Shown here: in pieces, positions 1-11,972 of the stretch
How positions within the stretch are numbered: position 1 is the first letter of the stretch
How the letters are laid out: every line of letters starts with the position of its first letter
Assembly: GCA_009746045.1 (NCBI GenBank)
Contig: RPFO01000104.1
Location: forward strand, 1,328,155-1,392,154
From: Mesostigma viride
Taxonomy: Eukaryota > Streptophyta > Mesostigmatophyceae > Mesostigmatales > Mesostigmataceae
Direction: 5' to 3'
Length of the DNA: 64,000 bases
Translations under genes and position numbers: made by a program
The notes under the pieces: generated by a model
Told to the model about the DNA's origin: nothing
The model's input: the letters and a program-made list of their open reading frames with translations, nothing else
Database searches by the model: none

Positions 1-189
1 ATTCCATTCCATTCCATTCCATTCCATTCCATTCCATTCCATTCCATTCCATTCCATTCCATTCCATTCCATTCCATTCCATTCCATTCCATTCCATTCC
101 ATTCCATTCCATTCCATTCCATTCCATTCCATTCCATTCCATTCCATTCCATTCCATTCCATTCCATTCCATTCCATTCCATTCCATTC
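1..189. repeat. (ATTCC)n pentanucleotide array, open at the window edge
   Basis: A perfect pentamer repeat fills the first 189 bases and runs off the left edge, so its true length is unknown. No diverged units are visible. The motif is the same as the human satellite II/III core, but here it is perfect, short and next to algal-type sequence. Confidence 0.97.
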
Positions 190-261
190 AATTGCGCCCG
201 GACAGTGTTGCGCCCCGGCACCATGCTCGCTGTGGAGAGAGCGCTCTGTGGCCGGCACTAA

Positions 262-424
262 TTGCGGCAGTGAGAGAAGCTAGGGCGCCCTCCCTCCTTC
301 TCGTTGTCTATATAGGGTTGAAGGTTCCTTTACTCTGTATTGGCAACCACATGACGCAATCACGTGCTTATGAATATAATTAATTAATTAATTAATTAAT
401 TAATTAATTAATTAATTAATTAAT
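262..424 (+). repeat. Retroelement 3'-end fragment, family D, with (TTAA)n tail
   Basis: The block from about 266 (GAAGCTAGGGCGCCCTCC) through GGGTTGAAGGTTCCTTTA recurs at 52,890-52,985 in the same orientation and, in part, at 33,195-33,330 inverted. It ends in a hairpin-like CACATGA/TCACGTG and then about 48 bases of (TTAA)n. The repeated order of body, hairpin and AT tail is that of a LINE or SINE 3' terminus. No coding sequence remains. Confidence 0.6.
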
Positions 425-1470
425 AGAGTGCAGTATTTGCGGTTATGCAGCATTTGGAACCCCTGCACATGGGTTACATCATTAGTAAGGAGCCCAGCTT
501 GGAAGCAGCAACCTGATTCACGAGGCTACAAAACTAGCAGCATGCCGTCTAATAGACAAGACGAGCAAATCCAGCCCGATGCCCAACGTCAGCCGGAAAG
601 GCCTTCGCCACTCAAACGGCAGCCTGGCCAAGCTTCAATGCCGACTTCCACTGCCCTGCACCTTTTGGAAGGCGGGTAGTGCACGCACTAATAGATTGCA
701 TCCATTCGTACTGCCTGGTGTAAAATTAAAATCCATTGTGACGACGTAAGAACGCAGTAATCACAGAGAGCGAGTCTTCAGGTGGACGGATCTCCAAACC
801 TGACTCCGTTATACTAAAAAATAAATAAATCCTGCAAGCTTTTAAATGATTTTGATCCATGGTGGGGCGGACGCGAACGAGTGGAAGAGTTCACCGACTA
901 TGGGGTGTCAAAGTTCTCTACCACCACAGCGTTCGGTCTCATCATGATTGACCGACACAATACGGTTTCTGCACATTTGCCTTTCTACCTACTGGCGTAT
1001 AAACTGAAGCATATATGGGCAACGCCCAATTTCTGGCCTGCGCTGGTTGTCTCCTTGATATTGGCAACTGGGCAACCTCGGGGCAATCACTGTACTGTAG
1101 TAATCGGCAAAGCCAGGGTAAACCGAATCGGGCCCAGGTGGAACTCCGGATCAGCGCACAGCTGTGGCTGGGCCACGGCTGGGCAGAGCATGGGTGCCGG
1201 GAACTTCAGGTGCGGCCACGTGTCCACGTCTAACACCCCAATAATAACTGGTTGCCCGGTGGTGATGCTTCGAGACGTGTACGCTGCCACCTGGACGCGA
1301 TCACAAATGCCATCCAACGTCTTGCAACCTCACGTGGTCACTGGTCAGATAGAAGACGAAGGATTAACCGCTTGCCCTGAATTTCTTTTAGGTTGTTTTC
1401 AGGACAAGAGTAGGTATAGTATTAGATTGTCGTTGCGTAATCCAGCCGCCCATTTCAATCTTTTGGAAAG
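425..1470 (+). other. Region upstream of the hydrolase gene
   Basis: No supported gene. A 229-codon open frame covers 881-1570 but has no recognisable domain and overlaps the hydrolase start in another frame. Positions 1031-1062 match a dispersed repeat (family F) also seen near 9,872, 13,327 and 41,929. The hydrolase promoter is presumably here, but I see no convincing TATA box. Confidence 0.4.
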
Positions 1471-4400
1471 ATGGAGGGTTTGCAAATGCACACCTTTGGG
1501 CAACGGTTGTCATTTCCCCAACCTAGCTTTAGTGGAACTAGATTGCAACCCACACGAAGCCTCCGACTGACCACACCCAAACAACGGCTTCACGCTAGTG
1601 CCTCGTCCAAGGCGGGGTCCTCACGCCCGATCATCATATTGCCTGTAAGCCATAGCCATGGTTGCGTGTCAACTGCTACGGGTGCATGCATTTTGGTAGT
1701 GGTCTCGTGTAATTGTCAACAAATGCATCGCTTTTCTAATAACCTCAGCGTGTTTTCGCTGTCTTCTGCCTTCTCGCTTCCGTCGCCCAAGCCTTTTCAC
1801 CTTGTTGCTATGCGCAGTGCAGCATTGTGAAAGTGAACAGCCCATACACCCACCGTACCTTCTTTTCTCTCTCATTTCGTGCTTCGCCCAACCCCAGGGT
1901 TTAGGAAACAACACGGCCGACTATGACAAGATGGTCGCAAACCTCAAGGACTACGGTCTGTCTGCGTCCAGCATCAACGTGGCGCGCGTTGACTGGCTAC
2001 GCAACGCTCTGGGCTTGCTGGATTCCGCCTACTGGAAAGGGACGTTGCAACCCCGGCCGGTCCTAGACTGGTCAGTATAAGCAGCCTCGTGCAGCTGGTT
2101 CAGGGAGACAGCTGGGCACGACCCCAACGGGGAAGATAGCGCTGTTCGCGAAATAGCCGTCGGAACTAGTAATAGGCAGCTCTTCTTTTCCTGGTTCAGC
2201 ATGCTGCTGTATTGCTGGTATACCTAAGCGCTTATTTCTTGCGGCAGGTTTCCTTCCCCAATCTTTTTTACCGATGTCGTCAGCCATCGTGCAGCTAGGC
2301 AGCTAGAGGACAATCTAGCCTGTGCCTGAGCGGTAGTAGCCTACACACCAGGCTTGGGTAGGCATTCGATTTTTTTTTCCTCGTGCTTGTTACTGAGGTA
2401 TGCAACAGGGAGGTCCCATGGTGCATGTAGCGTAGGATGCCCACCCATGATGCAGGGAGAGACCTCAAGGTGCAGGGTGTAGTGTGTGCTCGTCCATAGT
2501 GCAGCGTGCATGCGTGGATGCGTGGCCTATGCAGCGTCCCTCGACAACCCCCCCCGAAGTTTGTTACGGCTTTGTGTAATTATTTTGTATATTGAGATTA
2601 GCATAGTACTCCGGGGCATCCCTCTGCGCATGACACGCAAGTACTTGGTTACTTTGCTACGCTTTTTCTGTCCCTTAAGGTGGTTCAGGTGTTTCAGGCA
2701 TCATGCATACATTACAGGCGAACGCAGGCACATTACATACGCTATAGTGCCGGCATTACTCATTGATACCACTCTCATTCTTGTCTTATTGGTATTACTA
2801 GCTTCCCGCATGACCATCGCTGAGAATGCTCCGGTTGCACCCTATTAATTATATCTGTAGCAGACAATCGGCCCCCTCCATCCGGCAAAGCGGAAAGCGC
2901 ATTTCGTTTCGTATGATCTCCACTAGCGCGATCCAGCAACGCGCTGGTTGCAGCTTTCTGGGCCATGGCTTGGTGTCACTAGCGATACTTCTTTTTGAAG
3001 GAATGGTGAGATAGCATGGTTGAAGTGCGATTGCATGGATTCAGTGTTTTCCACGCCTGCCACCAAGCAGAAGCCTGCCACCAGGTAGAGGTAGGGCGTT
3101 CAGGGTGTACCGCATACCGCGCGGCCCACGCCGGGCGGAACCCACCCTACGGCTTGGCAAGGCAACCCCTGTTGGCTTGCGACAATGTTGCCTAAACTTC
3201 ATGCTGCAAACTTCTTCCCAACGGCTTGGCAAGGCGCAACCCCTTTCTGCTCATCTTGCCCGCTGCCATAAACAAGTCGGAGATCCCACGCGCGCGCATA
3301 TAGTAGCATAGCAGTAGACTACTACTATATATATGCAAATGCCAAACATATCTGATGCTGTATCATGCGGTAGCATGTGGTACCACCAAATTTAACACAT
3401 GATGATGTCCCATGTGGCACTTTGTCCAATGACCCCCACCCAGACAAACATTGTTGAAGCGTCCCCGTGAGGCCCTAGGCTGCCTCTTCCTGTAACATGG
3501 CGCCTGCCGGGCCCCCTCCGCCATGTCCCTGGCTGTTGCTCACCAAGTTCCCTCGCTTGCCCTGCATGACCGCCGTCCTGTCGACCTGCAACAATCCCTC
3601 CCCCGCAACCCCCCACCCACCCACCCACCCCCACCCACCCACCCCCAACCACCCCACCCCACCCCACCCCACCCCACCCCACCCCACCCCACCCCACCCC
3701 ACCCCACCCCACCCCACCCCCACCCCACCCACCCCACCCCACCCCACCCCACCCCACCCCACCCCACCCCACCCCACCCCACCCACCCCACCCACCCCAC
3801 CCCACCCCACCCCACCCCACCCCACCCCACCCCACCCCACCCCACCCCACCCCACCCCACCCCACCCCACCCCACCCCACCCCACCCCACGCCACCCCAC
3901 CCCACCCCACCCCACCCCACCCCACCCCACCCCACCCATTCGCCCAACCTCGGCAGGTACCTGACCCGCGTGCACGCGGCGGTGGGCAAGGCCAGGCAAG
4001 GTGGGTGGTGGGGACAGGAGGGTTGTGTATATTCGGCGCTATGTTACGTACATAGGTGGTGCGTACAGGGATGGCGGTGGCCATCTTGGGGGGCACTAGT
4101 TGCCCCTGGTACAGGTGGGCTACGGTGGGTTGGCGCCCGTGGTGGGTTGGCGCCCATGGTGCGCACTCTTTGCCACCTGTTGTTTGTGAGTGGCGGTCGG
4201 TGTGGACACATACCTAGGGGAGACGCGCGCCCGGCTGCTGCGTGCCTTTGGCCCCGCCACTAGCCAGCCCTGCACCAGCATGCCCTTACAGGGGGCACTC
4301 ATGGAGTACCGGGTGGGATATGATGGCTGGTGACGTCAGGCGCCTTCTGGCTGGTGGACGCACTGCTGGTGGATGGACCAACGGCGATGGATGCATGGCA

Positions 4401-7400
4401 TGCAATGCAAGGTGTCCTATTCAGTGCCGTGCAAAGGGCATTGGCAACCCCTTGCCATTTGACGTCTTGCGCGTCCTGTTCGGACAAATGTTCTTGTGAT
4501 GGATGTGACCGGTCTTATGAAGGTGCAAAAACTTCATTTATGATGAGTGATCTTGGTCCTTGCCTCCAGGGGATGGGCCCGCTGTGCTCTTCCCACTACC
4601 CATGCCTACCTGACGCATCTCACCACTGCTTCTGTCGCATGCCACCCTTCCTCCACCCTGCCTATGCGCTCTGCAGAAGGTGCGGGTGAGGTGGATCTGA
4701 TCGGCCACTCGGCGGGCGGATGGCTGGCCAGGTGCGTGCAGCAGTGCCGCTGCTCGCCCAGGTTGGTTCCATGTCGTCATGGTTAAATGCTATGGCCAAA
4801 TGCCATGGTCATTTCCAAGTGAATCACATGGAAATGACCATGGCATTCCCTCACCATGCCATCCCGTGATGTGCATGCATGTTCACCATGGATTGCATCC
4901 CTATTGTACCTGCCCGGTTGCAAGCTCATCAGCTGCCCACAGGCTTGTCTGGCTGCCTGCTGGGTAGCTGCCTGGTCTGCTGGCCTGGTCCCCTTATTGG
5001 CCTCATCCCCTGTGCGATGCCGTACCGGAGCTAATCCTACTCCACATCCTCTGGGATGCCCCTAGAACAAAGATGCACCATAAAACTCTATTCGCACACA
5101 ATCCCATTATCTTTTGTCCCTAGGATGGTCTCCTCATCCTACTATTCTATACAGCCGAGATACTCCGGAGAACAGGAGAGCCGGGTTTGTTTGTTTCCGT
5201 TTCTGCTTCACTTGGGGTCATTGGCCTGGGGCGCGGCGCTTTGAACGTGGAATGGTCCGGATGTCAACCGATTCACTACCAAAAGGTGTTAGGTAACTAC
5301 TATTGGTAACTACTATTTTCGTTCAGGCCCACAGGTTCTTCCTCTTGTTGAGCCAGGATACCTGGCGCGCACGGCGCACGCCGTTTTTCCTGTCATGTTG
5401 CATGACGTCGTACCATGCGAAAGCTTGTCTGCAAAAGCTTGTCTGCGAAAGCTTGTCTGCGAAAGCTTGTCTGCGAAAGCTTGTCTGCGAAAGCTTGTCT
5501 GCAAAAGCTTGTCTGCAAAAGCTTGTTTGCAAAAGTTTGTTTGCAAAAGCTTGTTTGCAAGTCTTCAACATGTTGTGCCGCGGCACTATTTCGCTTCAGC
5601 GTGCACAGAAGAATAAAGACGCGAAACGGAGCCGTATTTTCTGCTGACGCGGGTCACGGAAGCTGCTGACCGCGAGTTCAGGTTGTTCCTTGTTAGCGCT
5701 CAAATGCGCTAGTCTTCGCTAGCTAAAACTAAATTTGAAACAAAGTCTTGTTCTCCAGAATCTCTCGAGTGGTATAATGTTAATTTCTTCCGTTGCTGAC
5801 TGGCTCCCCTCAATCCTGTTTTCTGAGTGCTTCCCTTTTCTACTCTCCTGGACCTGTGTTCCTCCTGCCGACGGAGCCACTCACACGCAGCCATGTGCAA
5901 GCAGCTCCCTGTGCTTTCACTTCCTCAACCACCCTATCCCCTTGTCCTCAACCACTTGTCCATTCTCCCCTTTTTCCCTCTCACCTCTCGTCTCTTCCCC
6001 CCTTGTCCCCCATCGCCTCACCGGCCGCAAAAACCATCCATGCGTGTGGGTGTGGTCTCATACTCGTATGCCTGTGGCCATGTTGCTGTCACATGGCAGG
6101 CTGTACATGCACTACTTTGGTGTGGACGGCGTCCGCAAGCTGATCACCCTGGGGACGCCCCACAAGTACGTGGGCAAGGATGTGGATGCACTTCCTCTTC
6201 GTTGATGCGTGATGGGCAGCAAAAGCAAGTCGCATGCGCGGGGGCGGAGCATGCAGGACGGACGGGGGCATGATCGGCATAAGCATGCATGGTGGGCAGG
6301 GCACGTGGTGGGCAGGCCATGTGGGATGCATGATGGGCAGGGCGTATGTTATGCACTAGGACCACATCTGTGCCCCATCAAGAAATGTGCCAAGAATATG
6401 TCAGAACTAAGGCCACCAAGCAATGTGCCAAGAATATGTCAGAACCATCAAGCAATGTGCCAAGAATATGTCAGAACTAAGGCCACCAAGCAATGTGCCA
6501 AGAATATGTCAGAACCATCAAGCAATGTGCCAAGAATATGTCAGAACTAAGGCCACCACATGCGTGCAGAGTTGCGCGTAAAAGCCCAGTTCATCCTGCA
6601 CAAGTCGGAAGTGCGGCTCTGCGCCCATTTGCTTGACAAAGGATGAAGTGCAGCTGTGCACTCATTTGCTTGACAAGAAATGCCAGCAAGGGCCTGCCCT
6701 TGCGTGGCCTGTCTGCGCTCGTCCTCTGCAAGCCTGATGCCAAGCCCCTTCGAACGAGGCTAGCGACCGCCTTCACTCACATCACCGCGTATAGTGACCG
6801 CATGCACGCACACCACCGCGTATAGTGACTGCGTGCACGCACACCACTGCGTATAGTGACCGCATGCACGCACATCACCGCGTATAGTGACCGCATGCAC
6901 GCACATCACCGCGTACGGTGCCCCATTATCTACTTCTTCCGTTGGCCCGACTGGAGCCATGCAGACCGAGGGTCATTGACCCGACATGAAGAAATGTCAA
7001 CAGGTGGGGTATGCTGGCTGCCTAGCACCAAATCTGGTCGCCGCAGTCCTGCGCAATTGTGACGCTGCCTCAGGATCAAGCGAAGGAAGTTTTTTACCCT
7101 CCTCACTGCAGCGGGTGTACGCATGCTGCCTTTCTGGCGTTCTCTCCTCACTGCTTGCCTGTCCCCCCTTTTCTCTCCATCCCAACCCCCACATTCCCCC
7201 CCCCCCGGGCGTGACCAGCCCCCCCCCCCGCAACCTGCCCGGTGTGATCGACCAGACGCGCGGCCTGCTCTACTACGTGGAGGAGAAGTGCCCGCGTGAC
7301 GCCCACGCCGACGTGGAGTTTGTGTGCATCGCGGGGCAGTACCTGCGCGGGAGCCCTTTGAGGGGGGAGCCGGAGCCTGTGGCCGGCGGTGAGTGGCTGT

Positions 7401-9663
7401 CCTTGGTGAGCCGGCTGTCCTTGGCGCGCCAGCTGTCCTTGGTGTGCCAGTTGTCCTTGGTGTGCCGGCAGTCCTTGGCGCGTCAGCTGTCATTGGTGTG
7501 CCAGTTGTCCTTGGTGTGCCAGCAGTCCTCGGTGTGCCAGCTGTCCTTGGGGTAGGTGTTTTCAAAGAGGTGCTGACCAGGTGCTGCCAGCGGAGAGGGC
7601 ACTGATTGATGGCGGCACCTTTTCCAAACTTGAGCGTTTTGCTGGGAAATTGCAGGCTGCACGGAGGGCAAAGGGAGGAAGGACGCGAGGGGGGTGGGTG
7701 GATGGGTGGGTTGGCCCTAATAATTTGAATTCTCCTGAATATTTGAACAACTGCATGTTACCATTCCCCCCCCCACAAGGCCAGCGATGGTCGATATCGC
7801 TGAGGGCCGAGGGGCATGCCTCTGCTGTCTTCTGATGTAAGGTGGGCCTTCACGTCTAAGGTGGGCCCTGTGGATGGGGCTCCCAGGGCACCCTGGGCAC
7901 CTTGCGCGCACTTTGCTGCGTGGGCTGGGTGGAGAAGTGCCAGTACCGGAGGGGGCGCCAACACCCATATACAGCTGTGCATGTGTTCCTGGGGCTGTGT
8001 TTACTAATGCTGGCGCCTTAGGTGATACCATCCTCCAGGGGAGCACCCAAGTGTCCAAGCTCTCACAATCGGTGGCTTGTTTGTGGGCTCTATCGTGTGT
8101 GCCCACCGTGGCCCGCTGGTCTGGTGTGGACAGTCCAAGGCGCGCCAGGTGGCGGCGCCAGCTCGTCGTCGGTGGCCACCAAGTCGACGTGGCAGCAGCG
8201 CGTGGTGGGCCAGGTGAGTGCGTCTCTTTGTCTATTCTTGTACAAGTTGGGGATGGTTCATGCTCATGTGCGTGGGTGGTTACTGGTTAGGCAGTTGAGC
8301 GTGTTCTGCTGTGTGATGGGTTTCCTATACCGGTCTGGGTTTGGCCCTCACCTGAGCATGGCTGCACCAAGATAACCCCATGCCTCCCGCGCGCAACCAT
8401 ATACATAGGTCTGAGGTTTCTATGCGTCATCTTGATGGTTTACGTGGCTCTGTATTTATAATATTCCTTGATGACAAAATATTTAGAATTCCTCGTTGAT
8501 TACAAAATGTTGGAGCAGGCAATCGGTTACGCTAGGCCTGTGGACACGGTCCACCACGGTTTGTTCTGGGAGGGTAACTGCTTTCTGGCTTCGAGCCGGA
8601 AGGATGTGTGTGGGATTAATGAATTAATTAATTAAACTTGTTGACGCGTTCGGGAGTCATGCGGTGTGTGCGATGGATCATGGCAACGGCCCTGCGTGCC
8701 TGTAGGTGCCTGACTGTCAGCCAGCTTGGCAGTGGTTTATGTTGGCTGGTGGATGAAAGCTTTCATGTGGGCCAACATGCCGCGCGGGTGCGCGGTATGT
8801 TGGCCCTTGTGCATGACCAAACCTGGCGTGCAAATTGCCCCACGGCATGTCCCGCACTGTCGAGGCAACTGCGTCAATTGTCTTTTGTTGGCTGCGACGT
8901 GGACAGCGGTAGCTCCTATAGCCAGCTAAGCGTGGTCGGCAGTGGCAGTTGCGGCGCCCGTGCTGGGAGTGGCAGTTGCGGCTCTCGAGCTGGGATAGAG
9001 TCTGCCGCACGCCCATTGCGTGTCTGACCGTGGCCCATCTCATTAGAGTGTGTGAAGGTCACATTGTGAAGCTTTCATGATAGGGACTCGCATAGTGGGT
9101 GATGGGTTCGTCTTGGTAAGGTTCTTATTAGGTGAGGCAACTATTTGACAAGTCCCTTATTAATCACGATAATTATTTATTGTTGGTAAGGCCCTTAAGG
9201 GCACAGCAGGGGGCGCGATGTGCCCATGCTCTCAACCAGACACATCTGTTCGGGACAGATAGTAAACTGTGCTGATGAGTCATCATGCATTCTTGACCAG
9301 TGCAACATCATGGACCGTTTGATGCGTTTGGCATGCACCACGCTGAAATGGCGCTTACTACGCAGAGCGGTTGTCTTGGGTACTGAGATGCATGGCCCTT
9401 CTGGATATGTCCTTGACCTTGTTCATGCCCAGGGTTACAAGCAGGTGTGCGGTATGGCGGCCGTATGGGGGGATGGGGTGGTCCCTGTGGAATCAGCACA
9501 CCTGCCCGGCGCGATCAACCTGACACTACACGGCGTGTACCACTCACCCGTGGGCGCGGACGACACCACCCTGCAGGAGAGGGGGGAGAGTGAGTCGCCC
9601 GCACGTATGTGGTACGGCTCCAAGCCCATCATGGAGCAGTGGATCAGCCACCTGAGGGATTGA
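1471..9663 (+). CDS. Plastid-targeted alpha/beta-hydrolase (plant PGAP1-like lipase family), 8 exons
   Basis: Exons: 1471-1644, 1898-2070, 3957-4000, 4677-4731, 6100-6165, 7219-7388, 8149-8213, 9433-9663. They total 978 nt (325 residues plus TGA) and every junction is GT-AG and phase-compatible. The N-terminal ~48 residues are rich in Ser, Arg and Thr and nearly lack acidic residues, as in a chloroplast transit peptide. The body opens with ILPGLGNNTADYD, then ARVDWLRNA, the nucleophile elbow GHSAG (exon 4), TLGTPH, GVIDQTRGLL, WGDGVVP (likely catalytic Asp) and GVYHSPVG (likely catalytic His). This motif order is, from memory, that of a plant family of plastid hydrolases of about 310 residues. 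The substrate is unknown; a lipid or acyl ester is an inference. Exon 6 begins with eleven C residues encoding consecutive prolines directly after the acceptor AG. Introns carry many tandem repeats. The shortest exons (44, 55, 65 and 66 nt) would be missed by ORF scans. Confidence 0.9.
3609..3938. repeat. (CCCCA)n array ending 19 bases before a splice acceptor
   Basis: About 330 bases of CCCCA/CCCA units lie in hydrolase intron 2. The array stops just before CATTCGCCCAACCTCGGCAG, the acceptor of exon 3. It could act as an extreme polypyrimidine tract (inference). The long open frames across it encode only Pro/His/Thr or Gly/Trp repeats and are not genes. Confidence 0.95.
4799..4847. repeat. 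Perfect 19-bp inverted repeat, 11-nt loop, intron 4
   Basis: The arms at 4799-4817 (AATGCCATGGTCATTTCCA) and 4829-4847 are exact reverse complements. The hairpin is intronic, so it may be a small foldback element or a structured intron segment. Confidence 0.85.
5416..5562. repeat. 14-bp minisatellite (TGCGAAAGCTTGTC)n
   Basis: About ten copies in hydrolase intron 4. The 3' copies drift to AAAAGCTTGTTTGC. Each unit holds a HindIII-type AAGCTT palindrome. Confidence 0.92.
6377..6556. repeat. 70-bp composite tandem repeat (38 + 32)
   Basis: Two related units, one with AACTAAGGCCACC and one with AACCATC after CAAGAATATGTCAG, alternate in hydrolase intron 5. The higher-order period is 70 bp. Confidence 0.85.
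6773..6920. repeat. 31-bp minisatellite
   Basis: About 4.5 copies of a unit containing ACCGCGTATAGTGACCGC and a GCATGCACGCAC tail, in hydrolase intron 5. Confidence 0.88.
7389..7557. repeat. 18-bp minisatellite beginning at a splice donor
   Basis: Imperfect units of the type GTGCCAGTTGTCCTTGGT start immediately after the exon 6 donor (GTGAGT at 7389) and fill the first part of intron 6. Confidence 0.85.
8769..8806. repeat. 17-bp hairpin, GGGT loop, intron 7
   Basis: Positions 8769-8785 pair with 8790-8806, with a single G-T wobble. It is GC-rich and likely very stable. No function is evident. Confidence 0.8.
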
Positions 9664-9910
9664 CGACATGCACGGGGCCCGAGCCATCTCATTAAGTGAG
9701 ACAACCTCAAGGGATCTGGAGCCATCAAGGGATTGGCGGGTGAAATTAAACTGCACAACCAGGTCGAGCGCCAGTGATAACATTAAGGCTTGATCCATGG
9801 ATCCTGCATGTAGTATGCGAGCATATGAATTGCATGCAAGTGCGCGTTCACTGAATCACTGCATAGATTTCTGGCCTGCGCTGGTTGTCTCCTTGATACT
9901 TTAAATGATT
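9664..9910 (+). other. Downstream flank of the hydrolase gene
   Basis: Presumed 3' UTR and flank. No TGTAA-type polyadenylation signal of the kind used by many green algae was spotted. Family F repeat copy at about 9871-9902. Confidence 0.35.
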
Positions 9911-9993
9911 AACTAATTAGTTAATTAAAAAATTGATTAATAGACACGTGACTGCGTCACGTGAGCAGAAGTCCTCAGTGGAAGGGGAACATG
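9911..9993 (-). repeat. Retroelement 3'-end fragment, family E
   Basis: Contains the hairpin CACGTGACTGCGTCACGTG at about 9945-9963 followed by AGTCCTCAGTGG and GGGAACATGGGA. The same block occurs at 33,405-33,475. An AT-rich tail lies on the low-coordinate side, so the element points to the minus strand. Confidence 0.55.
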
Positions 9994-11385
9994 GGATTAA
10001 TTAATTAATTAATTAGACTCGTGCTCCCGTTGGGGAGTCACGGAGCATTAACCCCGATGGATGGATGGGTGGGTGCAAACAGTCCTACCGGTCTAATCTA
10101 TCTACATCGGCTACATACTAGTACTATCTATCTAACAGCATTCTAACTACTACATCTATCTAGGCAGCCGCACGCTGCCCTAGGGGAGCTATCTGGCGTG
10201 CCTCCCACGGGATTGCACACGCGGGCGCTTCCCCACTGGGGGGGGCTCGTTGTCCTCTATGACCTGGGCCCACTTGGCCTTGTCCATCATCTTCTTCCAA
10301 ATCACAGAGAGGCCTAGGCCCCCCATGTCCTCTACTAGCTGTTCTTTGAAGGTGCGGGCCTTGCGGCGTCTAACATCACTGGGCCCAGCCCACGTCAGGA
10401 GGTGCCGGCCAGGCTGGGCTGGTCGCAGTCCTGCGGGGGGGCCACGTGAGGTGTCTACCTGGTTGGTGCGAGCTAGGTGCCCTACTAGCTGCAGGCGTCG
10501 TTGCTTAATGGTGCTGGTGATATAGGGCATGCCCTGGTACAGGTCCTCATTGCGGACATGAGCAGCATATTCTCGGCCCCATACGTGAGAACAGGGAGGA
10601 CGAGGACCTTGAACAGGTCCTGTTTCTCGATCTTGCCCAGGGGCTTGCGCCACAGGGCCCGGTACTGGCGTAAAGCGTGCCAGGCGAGGGAGATGCGATG
10701 GTCCACATCCGCCTCGCAGCTGGGAAGCAGGCTGCCCAGCAGCTTGACGCGGTCCCGATACAGGACTTGAGAGCCATCGAGGAGATAGAGGGGCGGTGGG
10801 GAGTGGGTGAGCCCAACCGCCAGGGCCTCTGTCTTCTTGCTGACCTCAAGCCCCACTGCACGGGCCTCGATAGCCAGGCAGTCCAGCCATGTCTGCACGT
10901 GCCCAGTGTCCTCGAAGAGGGTGGTGTCGTCTGCATAGATGATGTCTGCCAGCCGAATCTCCGTGTCCGCACCGCCATGCCAGAATTTGTTAGCAACCTG
11001 CACTCCTGGTTCCCTGCCCACGATGCGGGCAAATCGCTTGCGCGCCTGAATCATTACGTATTCGACCACAATAATGAACAGGTAGGGCGACAGCACGCAG
11101 CCCTGCCACACACCCTTCTGTAAAGGGCATGGGGGCGTGGTCCCGTAAGAAGTGCGCACCGAAGTGGTGGACCCTTCATACAGGTTGCGGATGACAGCAA
11201 TCAGGGGGCGGGGGATCCGGAACAACTCGAGGATGTCCCAAAGCGCAGGCCAGAAAACCGAATCGAAGGCTTTGATGAAGTCCACCAGCACAAGGTGCAA
11301 AGGGGACTCACCAGGCTGAAGGCGTTGCAGTTCCTCCACCAATCGGCGAGTAGCGAAGAGCGCCTGTACTGTGTTGCGAACATGG
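9994..11385 (-). mobile_element. LINE family A, copy A1, 5'-truncated, with 3' UTR and (TTAA)n tail
   Basis: In minus-strand order: RT C-terminal half (11342-10189), a 3' UTR containing TGTAGATAGATTAGACCGGT, a short (CCAT)n run, the hairpin at 10021-10041 (sense GTG-A-CTCCC-CAAC-GGGAG-CAC) and a (TTAA)n tail at 9996-10015. The 5' half of the element is missing, as is usual after abortive target-primed reverse transcription. Confidence 0.88.
10189..11342 (-). pseudogene. LINE A1 ORF2 remnant: reverse transcriptase C-terminal half
   Basis: The minus-strand frame 11342-10485 shows the RT motif VDFIKAFDSVFW, then GVWQGCVLSPYLF and the catalytic IYADDTTL. After TYGAE the frame breaks and the rest continues in another frame from 10653 to the stop at 10189, with RRLQLVGHLARTNQVDT and a basic C-terminus after WAQVIEDNEPPP. 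Compared with the sister copy at 11.4-11.97 kb, about 20 codons near YGAE seem deleted. It is non-functional because both the N-terminal endonuclease and RT fingers are absent. Confidence 0.88.
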
Positions 11386-11389
11386 GATG

Positions 11390-11972
11390 GAATGGATGGT
11401 GGAAGCTATCTCGGTCCTAGTTACAGGGTTGTGGGCACTACGGCCCGAATCACTATGAATGCCATACACGGTCACACGCGGAGCCCCCACAGACTTGGGG
11501 GTGGTCTCCTTCATCACTACTTGCCATCTATCCTTGCGTACCATCTGCCTCCATATTACAGACAAACCAGGAGGCTGCCCGGGTGTGAGCCCGTCGCGTC
11601 TAGTGTAGCACATGTCCATGCCGAGTCTATCACGAAAAGTCCACGGGTGGCAGCCCTGCCGCGCGTGGCCTGGGGCACGCCAGGTGAGGACATATCGCCC
11701 AGGCTGGGCGGGCTTGGTGCCAGCTAGTCTATCTGATGTGTCTACCTGATCTGTGGGGGCCAGGTGCCCGGCTAGGCCCAGGCCCCTGTGCCTAAGAATG
11801 TGGGAAACATAGGGCAAATCAGCGTACAAATCCTCATTACTAATGTGCAAACCAAAGGGGATGTTAAGGGCCTTCGGCGCAGCATCTTGGTGACGTTTCC
11901 GTTGAGTCGTTGCTCCAGCTCCTGCGTCAGTGTCCAGGTCTCGGCGCCGTAGGTCAGGAGGACTTTAAATGA
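11390..11972 (-). pseudogene. LINE A2 fragment: RT C-terminal region
   Basis: Reading down the minus strand, LLTYGAETWTLTQELEQRL is followed after a frameshift by HISNEDLYADLPYVSH and LGLAGHLAPTDQVDTS, then GLSVIWRQMVRKDRWQVV. This is the same C-terminal RT region as A1 but a diverged subfamily. It lies directly between A1 and A3 and lacks its own hairpin and tail, so it may be a remnant that the other copies inserted into. Confidence 0.75.

Noticed and set aside
1-189. Telomeric or human-satellite contamination from (ATTCC)n
   Set aside because: Not a telomere-type G-rich repeat, and too short and perfect to assign; the adjacent sequence shares repeats with the rest of the window.
881-1570. 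229-codon ORF upstream of the hydrolase
   Set aside because: No family resemblance; overlaps the supported first exon in a different frame and contains a dispersed repeat.
3392-4263. Gly/Trp- and Pro/His-repeat ORFs on both strands
   Set aside because: They cover the (CCCCA)n intron array and overlap a validated exon (3957-4000) in other frames.
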